Assembly (NCBI GenBank): GCA_964535025.1
Contig: CAZHRW010000049.1
Coordinates: 1 to 25,853, forward strand
Direction: 5' to 3'
DNA: 25,853 nucleotides
DNA from: JAAYZK01 sp964535025
Lineage (GTDB): Bacteria > Planctomycetota > Phycisphaerae > SM23-33 > FEN-1343
Below the pieces are notes generated by a model. It was not told the origin of the DNA and ran no database searches. It saw only the letters and a program-made list of their open reading frames with translations. Shown here piece after piece: positions 6,707 through 13,335 of this stretch. The stretch's first letter is position 1; each line of letters starts with the position of its first letter. The position numbers and the translations under genes are program-made.

Positions 6707-8989
6707 TTATCCGTTCATCCTCGCATACGGGCAGACCAGCATGCACGGCTCGGCGACCACCGGGCGGTGGGAGCGGATGGGGTCGTGCTGGTCGAGGGCC
6801 GCCTTGAGGGCCGCCGCGTCGATGGTCTCGGGCGGGGCGACGTCCAGCGGCGAGCCGAGGCAGCCGAAGCCGCTCTCGGCCTGGAGGGCGTAGCGGCGGG
6901 ACCAGTCGCACCGCCGTTCGTCGACCGACCGGAACCGGTGCTCACGGCCTTCGAGGCTCACAACGATCTCCTCGTCGCCGAACGCCTCGGCCGGGCAGGC
7001 CGCCACGCAGCGGTCGGGGCACGTGTCGCACAGCAGCGGCGGGGAGGCGTCCGCCAACGGCGACGCGGGCAGCGCGGCGTCGGTGACCACGCAGAAAAAC
7101 CGCTGACGCACGCCGAACTGCGGCGTGGCGACACGCCCGTTCTTCGTCAGGCGCCCCAGACCCGCGGCGATCGCGGCGAAGCGGCTGGAGGTGAAGTCCG
7201 GCTGGGGGCCCTGGGGGTTCGCCAGCACCGACGCCAGGCCCATCAGGTCGCCGACGATCGCCGCGCGGTGGCCGGCGGCCCGCAGCGCCTTGGCCAGGCG
7301 CAGGGCCGTCCGGCCCGCCTGCCGGTACGTGATGGCCGTCTGGAACGCATACGGGCCCACCGCCTCGGCCGGCGGCCTGGCGGTCCGATCCACCACCGCC
7401 TTGTGCACACGCAGGCCCAACACGATCACGCTGCGGGCACCGGCCAGCACGTCGCCGGCGGTGCGGACCGTGATCGGCACTTCGTGGATCTGCCAGTCCG
7501 GCGTCAGGAACCGCCCGCCCACGCCCCGACCGACCAGGCGGGTGACGCCGGCGTAGTGCGGGCGAAGCTGCGCCGCCAGCGCGTCGATCCGCTCGGCCGA
7601 TGCGATGCCGAACAGGTCGGCGCCGAAGCCATCCGCCATGCGCTGCAGCGCCGCGGCGAGGTCGTCGTCGTCGCGCCCGGCGTCGATCGGCGGCGGGGCG
7701 GCCCGCTGCGTGGAGACCGCCGGGGCGATGGTCTTGCGGGTGATGACCCACGCGGCCTGGCAGGCTCGCGGGTCCAGACCCGCCCCGGTCAGCAGGGCGT
7801 CGGCGAAGGCCTGCGAGGCGGCGTCGCGCTCGGCGGTGATCGAGCGGAAGCCGATGTCCTCCAGGCCGCGAGCCAGATCGTACATGGCCGATTCGCACAG
7901 GTAGTAGGCGGCGTCGCGGGCCATGGCGGCGCCGTCGGCGGGTGCGGACGGCTCATCGGTCTCGATCGCCAGCAGGACGACGCCCTTGGCCCCCTTGAGC
8001 CGTGCGCCAGGGTCGAAACCCAGCGCCGCGGCTTTCGCGAGATCGGCGCGGATGACGTGCTCGACGCCGGCGGCGTGGGCGGCGGTCACGAAGCGGTCCA
8101 TGACCCCGCGGGACTCGGCCGTCTCGTCCAACACCATCGCCGGCCGTCGCATCGGCGTGCGGGTGTAGTCGTGGTCCCAGGTCCGCAGCGGGGCCGGCAC
8201 GCAGAACTTCAGGCACTGGCCCATCTCGCCGGCCCGCGTGCCGTGTGCGCGGAGGGCGTCGAGGATGGCGGCCTCGTCCACGCGATCGCCCTTGGGCAGG
8301 TCCAGGTCGAGGTCGAAGTGCTCGCCCCACGAGCAGCGCCACAGGTTCTTGTTAGCGAAGCGGTACTCCCGCCCGTCGATCCGCAGGACCTTCTCCCCGT
8401 CGACCTCCTTGGACAGCGCCTCGGCCGGGCAGTGCGTCCGGCAGAGCATGCACTGGTCGCAGACGGACCCCGGCTCGATCAGCGGATCGCCCTCGAGGGC
8501 CGCGTCGGTGATGACGGTGACGAACCGGTTGCGGGCGCCGAACTCGGGCGTGAGCGCCAGGCCGTTGTAGCCCACCTCGGCCAGGCCCGCCACGACGGCC
8601 ATGTAGATGTGGCTGACGTCGGGCGCGAAGATCGCGTCGAGATCCTTGTAGGCGGTGTACCGCCAGATGTTGCTCGAGACGATCGGGATCGCCTGGGCGC
8701 CGCGGCGTTCGAGGAACGTCGCCATGCGGTAGCTCATCTCGTCCAGGCGGCTGTTCATCAGGTACTGCACGCGGTAGGGACCGATCTCCTGGGGGTGGGT
8801 CTCCCCGCCGGTCTCGATGCACCCGTCCGGGTGGCGCAGGGCCATGACGATCACGCTGCGGGCCGTCGGCAGCAGGCCCTGGGGGCTCATCATCAGAGGG
8901 GCGTGCTCGCACCGTTCGACGTTGCCGACGCCGACCAGGTCGGCGCCGAGGTCGTAGGCATAGTGCTTGACGGCGTTTTTCAATGACAT
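6707..8989 (-). CDS. tandem-duplicated QueG-like [4Fe-4S] protein (two fused modules)
   Basis: A 760-residue cytoplasmic protein made of two copies of an epoxyqueuosine-reductase/reductive-dehalogenase-like Fe-S module. Module 1 (about 1-270) has GARNRFVTVITDAAL, a ferredoxin motif C177-x2-C180-x2-C183-x3-C187-P and a later pair C259-x3-C263. Module 2 (about 465-760) repeats this with GVRQRFFCVVTDAAL, C654-x2-C657-x3-C661-x3-C665-P and C749-x3-C753. In module 2 the first cluster motif has one extra residue between the second and third Cys. A linker of about 190 residues without clear motifs joins them. Both modules keep GPYxxQ and the conserved VTDAAL-P-L stretch. QueG itself is about 370 aa and uses cobalamin, which this protein may also bind. 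The ATG at 8989 has AAAGGA upstream. It follows the IclR gene after 29 bp, so they probably form one operon. Redox substrate unknown. Confidence 0.78.
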   Translation of the reverse strand: MSLKNAVKHYAYDLGADLVGVGNVERCEHAPLMMSPQGLLPTARSVIVMALRHPDGCIETGGETHPQEIGPYRVQYLMNSRLDEMSYRMATFLERRGAQAIPIVSSNIWRYTAYKDLDAIFAPDVSHIYMAVVAGLAEVGYNGLALTPEFGARNRFVTVITDAALEGDPLIEPGSVCDQCMLCRTHCPAEALSKEVDGEKVLRIDGREYRFANKNLWRCSWGEHFDLDLDLPKGDRVDEAAILDALRAHGTRAGEMGQCLKFCVPAPLRTWDHDYTRTPMRRPAMVLDETAESRGVMDRFVTAAHAAGVEHVIRADLAKAAALGFDPGARLKGAKGVVLLAIETDEPSAPADGAAMARDAAYYLCESAMYDLARGLEDIGFRSITAERDAASQAFADALLTGAGLDPRACQAAWVITRKTIAPAVSTQRAAPPPIDAGRDDDDLAAALQRMADGFGADLFGIASAERIDALAAQLRPHYAGVTRLVGRGVGGRFLTPDWQIHEVPITVRTAGDVLAGARSVIVLGLRVHKAVVDRTARPPAEAVGPYAFQTAITYRQAGRTALRLAKALRAAGHRAAIVGDLMGLASVLANPQGPQPDFTSSRFAAIAAGLGRLTKNGRVATPQFGVRQRFFCVVTDAALPASPLADASPPLLCDTCPDRCVAACPAEAFGDEEIVVSLEGREHRFRSVDERRCDWSRRYALQAESGFGCLGSPLDVAPPETIDAAALKAALDQHDPIRSHRPVVAEPCMLVCPYARMNG

Positions 8990-9018
8990 CGGGATCCTTT
9001 CGGACAAGACACAGGCAA

Positions 9019-9789
9019 TCACGCCCCCGCGGGCACGGCGGCGGCGAGGTCGCCCGCCAATCGGCGCAGGGCGTTGAGGAGTTTCTTCTCGCGAGCCGGC
9101 GGGCAACGGTAGCCCGGGGCGAAGGTGCCGACCACCCCCCAGACCGCCCCGCCCTCGTCGGCCACCGGGCACGAGAGGGCCAGCACCTCGTTGCGTTGAA
9201 CCATGCGGCAGTAGCCCTGGTCGCGCAGCGCCGCCAGCGCCCGGCGGAGGGAGGGCTCATCGCGGATGCCGTCCCACTGCGACCCCGGCAGGCCGTGACG
9301 GTCGAGAATCTGCCGCAGTTCGGCCTCGTCGGCAACGGCCGCAAGCATCCGGCCGGTCGGCCGCTCGTAGAACGGCGCCTTCTCGACCGTCGTGCGCGAC
9401 ACCCGCACTGCCTGGTTGCAGTCGACGTAGTGCACGACCGCCCGCTCGCCGTTGACCAGCACAACCAGCAGGCAGGCTTCGTGCTGGGCATCCACGAAAC
9501 GCCGCAGGCGCTCGCCGATGGCCTCGCGCGCGGCGGCCGCGTCGAACCGGTTCAGGCGGCCCAGTTGCCGGCACTTGCTGCCCGGCCTGTAGGAGCCCCG
9601 CCCGCATGACTCGACGTACCCGCACGCCACGAGCGTCTTGACCAGATTGTGGGCGGAATTGCGCGGCATGGCCATCCGCGCGGCCAGCACGCCCAGCGAC
9701 ATCGCATCGCCCGCGGCGTCGGCCTCGATGATCAGATCGAGGACATCCAGCGCCTTCTTGACGGATTGAACGGGAATCGATTGTTCCAT
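9019..9789 (-). CDS. IclR-family transcriptional regulator
   Basis: A 256-residue DNA-binding regulator. The N-terminal winged helix-turn-helix begins VQSVKKALDVLDLI (8-20), with recognition region MSLGVLAARMAMPRNSAHNLVKTL (about 30-53). The C-terminal effector domain (about 80-250) has the IclR-type stretches YERPTGRMLAA and ALSCPVADEGGAVWGVVGTF. Family members usually sense small carbon metabolites and repress or activate the adjacent catabolic operon. It is probably the first gene of a unit with the QueG-like protein 29 bp downstream. It has its own promoter and a 15-bp palindrome covering its start codon, so autoregulation is likely. No Shine-Dalgarno is visible before the ATG at 9789. 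Confidence 0.92.
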   Translation of the reverse strand: MEQSIPVQSVKKALDVLDLIIEADAAGDAMSLGVLAARMAMPRNSAHNLVKTLVACGYVESCGRGSYRPGSKCRQLGRLNRFDAAAAREAIGERLRRFVDAQHEACLLVVLVNGERAVVHYVDCNQAVRVSRTTVEKAPFYERPTGRMLAAVADEAELRQILDRHGLPGSQWDGIRDEPSLRRALAALRDQGYCRMVQRNEVLALSCPVADEGGAVWGVVGTFAPGYRCPPAREKKLLNALRRLAGDLAAAVPAGA

Positions 9790-9798
9790 AATATGGAA
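9784..9798. promoter_or_regulatory. palindromic operator overlapping the IclR start codon
   Basis: TTCCATA-A-TATGGAA is a perfect palindrome with 7-bp arms around one base. It includes the ATG of the regulator (9789-9787). A wider pair, TTGTTCC (9781-9787) and GGAACAA (9815-9821), overlaps it and reaches the -10 box. Its 15-bp size fits an IclR-type site; autoregulation is inferred. Confidence 0.55.
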
Positions 9799-9820
9799 TG
9801 CTTATCCGTATTCAGGAACA

Positions 9821-9848
9821 ACCATACCACATCGTCCCGATCTGTCAA
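9821..9848 (-). promoter_or_regulatory. sigma70-like promoter of the IclR/QueG-like unit
   Basis: On the minus strand TTGACA (9848-9843) is a perfect -35, followed by a 16-bp spacer and TATGGT (9826-9821) as -10. Transcription would start near 9814, leaving a leader of about 25 nt. Confidence 0.6.
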
Positions 9849-9851
9849 TTG

Positions 9852-9873
9852 AAAATGCTCCCGACTCGGGGCA
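9852..9873 (-). terminator. intrinsic terminator of the nagA-like operon
   Basis: On the minus strand TGCCCCG AGT CGGGAGCA (9873-9856) folds as a stem with one bulged A and a 3-nt loop, then runs into TTTTC (9855-9851). It sits between the stop of the second epimerase-like gene (9940) and the IclR promoter, separating the two units. Confidence 0.6.
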
Positions 9874-9939
9874 CTGGCCAAGTGAATCTGCGCGTTGAAT
9901 GAGGAACCGGCCCGGCAATCCGAAATGCCGTCCAGCCCA

Positions 9940-10968
9940 TCAATACTTCCCGTCCTGCGTCTCGAAGTGGGTGGGTTTGCCGATGTTTTCGCCGCCGGCG
10001 GCGACCCAGTGGGCGATCCAGCGGAGGACCTGGCCGATGGGGACCGAGGGGTTGCCGAACAGGCGGTTGGCCTCGGTGGCGTTGGAGAGGTACCCGCGGC
10101 CGTTCTCTTCGCCGGTGAAGGCGACGGGCTTGCCCATCAGCTCGCCGAAGGTGAGGGCGACCTGGCGGATCGACAGCGTCTCGGGGCCGGTGACGTTGAG
10201 CACGCGGGCCGGGCTGGCCGCCACCGCGAGGCTGCGGAGCGTCTGGTCGCAGGCGTCGCCCTGCCAGATGACGTTGGCGTAGCCGGTGGTGACGTCGACG
10301 GGCTCGCCGGCGAACACCTTCCGGGCCACGTCGACCAGGACGCCGTAGCGCAGCTCGACCGAATAGTTCAGGCGGAACTGCACCACCCGCTCGCCGGCCG
10401 TCTCGGCGTAGTAGTCGAACATCCGCTCCCGGCCCAGGCAGCTCATCGCGTACTCGCCGACGGGGTCGGGCGGCGTCAACTCGGTCGCCCCGCCGGTGGC
10501 GATGTGCATGACCGGGTAGACGCACCCGGTCGAGAAGGCCACCACCCGCGAGCCGGTGTACCGCCGCGCGATGTGGTAGGGCACGATGACGTTGATCGCC
10601 CAGGTCAGGTGCTCGCTGCCGGTCGAGCCGAACTTGCGGCCGACCATGTAGACGATGTTCGCCGCGTCGGGCAGCTTGGCGACGGCGTCGAGATCGAGCA
10701 TGTCGCAGGTGTGCGTCTCGATCCCCATCGCCGCCAGGTCGGGCAGCTCGACGACGTCGACGGCGAAGACCTTCTTGTCGGCGCCCGCGGCGTCGACGGC
10801 GCGCTTGGCGCGGCGGGCCATCGTCGGGCCGATCTTCCCGCCGGCGCCGAGGATCATGATGTCGCCGTCCAATTCGCCCATGAACTCGACCAGCGCCTCG
10901 GACGGGCGGCTGAGGACCTCGTCCAGCTCCTCGACCGTGTTGATCACGTCGGGCAGATTCCGCATCAT
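9940..10968 (-). CDS. NAD-dependent epimerase/dehydratase-like protein, paralog 2
   Basis: A 342-residue extended SDR protein. Its Rossmann loop is G41-A-G-G44-K-I-G47, followed by NIVYMVGRKFGSTGSEHLTWAINV (104-127) and FSTGCVYP (145-152). The active-site motif reads Y173-A-M-S-C177, so the catalytic Lys of YxxxK is replaced by Cys, exactly as in the protein at 3830-4879. The C-terminal part has NYSVELRYGVLVDVA and ANVIWQGDA and ends KPTHFETQDGKY. It is the last gene of a three-gene operon. Its ATG lies one base after the stop of the M20 gene, and its Shine-Dalgarno (GGAGAG) is inside that gene's last codons, so translation is coupled. ATG 10968 was chosen over the adjacent ATG 10965; either is possible. 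A sugar-nucleotide or free-sugar substrate is likely but not identifiable. Confidence 0.84.
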   Translation of the reverse strand: MMRNLPDVINTVEELDEVLSRPSEALVEFMGELDGDIMILGAGGKIGPTMARRAKRAVDAAGADKKVFAVDVVELPDLAAMGIETHTCDMLDLDAVAKLPDAANIVYMVGRKFGSTGSEHLTWAINVIVPYHIARRYTGSRVVAFSTGCVYPVMHIATGGATELTPPDPVGEYAMSCLGRERMFDYYAETAGERVVQFRLNYSVELRYGVLVDVARKVFAGEPVDVTTGYANVIWQGDACDQTLRSLAVAASPARVLNVTGPETLSIRQVALTFGELMGKPVAFTGEENGRGYLSNATEANRLFGNPSVPIGQVLRWIAHWVAAGGENIGKPTHFETQDGKY

Positions 10969-10969
10969 T

Positions 10970-12205
10970 TCACTCTCCTCGCGCGCCGGGCGCCGGCGTG
11001 CCGGTGCCACTATACGCGCGGATGATCGCCGCGTACACCCTCGCGGCCTTGACCACCTGGTCGATTTCGACGAACTCGTCGCACGTGTGCGCCTGGGCGA
11101 TCGACCCGGGGCCCAGCAGGACCGACGGGACGCCCGCTGCGGCGAAGATCCCCGCGTTGGACGCCCACGGGGCCGTCGCGATGACGGCCTCGCCCAGGAC
11201 GTCGCGGCAGGCCCGGGCGACCCGCGCCGGCAGGGGCGCGTCGGGGTCGATGAAGAACGCCGGGTAGGCCGGCCGGTTGTGGATCACGAACTCCAGGTCC
11301 GCCCGTGCGGCCTTGGCGCGCCCGAGGACGTCCCGGATCAGGGCGGCCATCGTCTCGAACGTCTGGCCGGGGATCAGGCGGGTGTCGACGTCGATGGTGC
11401 AGGCGTCCGGGACCACATTGACCTGCGAGCCGCCCCGGATCGTCCCGACGCTGACGGTCGGCGAGCCCAGCAGCGGGTCGCGCCGCCGCGCCAGGGCCGG
11501 GGCGACCTCGCGCTCGATCGCCGCCACGACGTGGGCCATCTGGTAGATCGCGTTGACCCCGTCGGCCGGGGCGCTGCTGTGGGCGGCCTTGCCCCGCGTT
11601 TCGATGCGGAACCGCCCGGAGCCCTTGGAGGCGTGGATGATTTCCAGGCCCGTCGGCTCGCCCACGATCACCCCCTCCACCTCGCCGGTGGCAAAGAAGC
11701 CTTCGTCGACCAGGGCCTTGGCGCCCAGGCCGGTGATCTCCTCCCCGCACGTCGAGACGACGTAGACGGTCGCCGGCAGTTCGCCGCCTTCGGCGAGCAC
11801 CTGCTCGACGGCCAGGAGCATCGCGGCCATCGCGGCCTTGGTGTCGCACGCGCCGCGGCCGTAGAGGCGCCCGTGGCGGACCTCGGCGGCGAAGGGGTCG
11901 ATCGTCATCCCGTCGACGCTGACGGTATCGCTGTGGGCCTCGAACATCACCGACGGCGCGCCGGCCGGGCCGTCGAAGCGCCCCACCAGGTTCGGCCGGC
12001 CCGGCTCGACCTCGCGCAGCTCGACCGCCGCGCCCAGCGCGCGGAGCTTGGCGGCCAGCAGGGCGGCGTAGCGGCCCTCGCCGTAAGGGCCCTCCCCCGC
12101 CGGACCGGCCAGCGGCGTGACGGAAGGACAGCGAACCAGTTCGGCCAGGCCGGCCGCGACCGCGTCGGGGGAAATCATGTCAGCCATGGGGGGCATTATA
12201 GTCAT
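10970..12205 (-). CDS. M20 family metallopeptidase/deacylase (ArgE/DapE type)
   Basis: A 411-residue di-zinc amidohydrolase that removes an acyl group or hydrolyses an amide (acetylornithine deacetylase/succinyl-DAP desuccinylase family). The metal and catalytic residues are all visible: H91-x-D93 in EAHSDTV, bridging D121 in GRGACDTKAAM, catalytic E155 and metal-binding E156 in STCGEEITG, E183 in VGEPTGLE and H373 in AQAHTCDEF. The dimerisation (lid) domain spans about 190-305, with KGSGRFRIETRGKAAHSS at its start. It lies 15 bp after the NagA-like gene and is coupled to the epimerase-like gene downstream, so a role in de-acylating a sugar or amino-acid derivative fits better than arginine or lysine biosynthesis. 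The start is uncertain: ATG 12205 has GGTGG directly abutting it, and ATG 12196 has better spacing to the same sequence. Confidence 0.88.
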   Translation of the reverse strand: MTIMPPMADMISPDAVAAGLAELVRCPSVTPLAGPAGEGPYGEGRYAALLAAKLRALGAAVELREVEPGRPNLVGRFDGPAGAPSVMFEAHSDTVSVDGMTIDPFAAEVRHGRLYGRGACDTKAAMAAMLLAVEQVLAEGGELPATVYVVSTCGEEITGLGAKALVDEGFFATGEVEGVIVGEPTGLEIIHASKGSGRFRIETRGKAAHSSAPADGVNAIYQMAHVVAAIEREVAPALARRRDPLLGSPTVSVGTIRGGSQVNVVPDACTIDVDTRLIPGQTFETMAALIRDVLGRAKAARADLEFVIHNRPAYPAFFIDPDAPLPARVARACRDVLGEAVIATAPWASNAGIFAAAGVPSVLLGPGSIAQAHTCDEFVEIDQVVKAARVYAAIIRAYSGTGTPAPGARGE

Positions 12206-12220
12206 CCACCGTCAAACGGC

Positions 12221-13228
12221 CTACCCTCGCACTTCGAAGCGTCTGGCGGCGGGGTCGTAGCGGAGGATCTCGGTGGTATCGACGTCGTCGGCCGTCAAGC
12301 CGATCAGCGCCAGGGGGTTGGTGAAGCCGACCCGGCGGAGGCCGTCCAGGTCGAGCACGTCGAGCGAGGCCAGGTGGTTCATGCAGTCGAGCATGGTGGC
12401 CGAGGAGCCGACCATGCAGCCCTTTTCAGGGTTGCGCAGCAGGCCGGAAGGCTCGAGCACGACGGTGTTGCCGAGCGTTTCATAGGTACCCGGCGGGAAG
12501 CCGGCGATCGGGGAGGCGTCGGAGACGACGACGATCCTTTCGACGCCCTTGGCCCGCAGGTAGACCCGCAGCATCGACTCGGGCAGATGGTGGCCGTCGG
12601 CGATCATCATGACGGTCAGGTCGTCGTTGGCCAGGCCTTCCCAGATGGGGTTGTGGTGGCGGTGGATCATCTCGGGCAGGCCGTTGCCCAGGTGGGTCAG
12701 CGCGGTCGCCCCGGCGGCGACGAGCCGTTGGAGGTCGCCCTGGCCGGCCATCTGGTGGCCGAGCGAGACGGCCACGCCGGTGGCCTCGACGTGGCGGGCG
12801 AAGCGCTCGGCGCCGGGGACCTCCGCGGCGATCGTCACCAGGCGGATCTTCCCGCCGGCGGCCGTCTGCAGGCGGTCGAAGGCCTCGATGCTGGGCGGGC
12901 GGATGCTCGCGGGGTCATGCGCCCCGATCGCACCGGGCACGGACGAGAGGAACGGCCCCTCCACGTGGAAGCCCAACAGATGCCGGTCGAACTCGTCTTC
13001 GTCCAGGATCGGCGCCATCAGGGCGAGGTTGCGTTCGAGTCGTTCCAGCGGCGCCGTGATCACCGTCGGCAGAAAAGCGGCGGTCCCGCGGGAGAGCAGC
13101 TCGCGACAGGCGCGTCGAAACGCCTCGGCCGTCAACGCCACATCCGTGAAGTCGACGCCCACGAATCCGTTCACCTGCAGGTCCACAAAGCCCGGCAACG
13201 TCGTCCGTCCAACCACGGCGGTCTCCAT
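12221..13228 (-). CDS. nagA: N-acetylglucosamine-6-phosphate deacetylase-like protein, short N terminus
   Basis: A 335-residue amidohydrolase-superfamily protein, predicted to hydrolyse the acetamide of an N-acetyl amino-sugar phosphate. The NagA hallmarks are in order: LPGFVDLQVNG (11-21), metal ligand E90 in FHVEGPFLS, H158 in SLGHQ, H179 in THLGNG, ADGHHLP (210-216) and the catalytic D237 in VVSDASP. It is about 45 residues shorter than usual NagA. It begins at the first barrel strand, and an in-frame TAG lies six codons upstream of the ATG, so the N-terminal half of the beta-sandwich is really missing rather than mis-called. It is first in an operon with the M20 deacylase and an epimerase-like gene. 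GAGAAGG precedes the ATG. Substrate could be a different N-acyl sugar. Confidence 0.85.
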   Translation of the reverse strand: METAVVGRTTLPGFVDLQVNGFVGVDFTDVALTAEAFRRACRELLSRGTAAFLPTVITAPLERLERNLALMAPILDEDEFDRHLLGFHVEGPFLSSVPGAIGAHDPASIRPPSIEAFDRLQTAAGGKIRLVTIAAEVPGAERFARHVEATGVAVSLGHQMAGQGDLQRLVAAGATALTHLGNGLPEMIHRHHNPIWEGLANDDLTVMMIADGHHLPESMLRVYLRAKGVERIVVVSDASPIAGFPPGTYETLGNTVVLEPSGLLRNPEKGCMVGSSATMLDCMNHLASLDVLDLDGLRRVGFTNPLALIGLTADDVDTTEILRYDPAARRFEVRG

Positions 13229-13255
13229 ACCCTTCTCTCGCCCCTATCGCGGGCG

Positions 13256-13284
13256 AGTATACGGCCCGCGCGATCGAAGGACAA
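13256..13284 (-). promoter_or_regulatory. sigma70-like promoter of the nagA-like operon
   Basis: On the minus strand TTGTCC (13284-13279), a 17-bp spacer and TATACT (13261-13256) form a good promoter. The predicted transcript starts near 13249, with a leader of about 20 nt before the ATG at 13228. Confidence 0.6.
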
Positions 13285-13294
13285 GGACGGAACG

Positions 13295-13320
13295 AAAACG
13301 CCGCGATCCCTGTCGGATCG
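13295..13320 (-). terminator. intrinsic terminator of the dockerin-tail operon
   Basis: On the minus strand CGATCC-GACAG-GGATCG (13320-13304) gives a 6-bp stem with a 5-nt loop. A short spacer and TTTT (13298-13295) follow. It begins 15 bp after the stop of the last secreted-protein gene and just before the nagA-like promoter. Confidence 0.45.
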
Positions 13321-13335
13321 TCGACATTCGCCGGT

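Noticed and set aside
6644..8986. Plus-strand open frame of 780 codons
   Set aside because: Antisense of the QueG-like gene, whose Cys motifs and ribosome site are clear.
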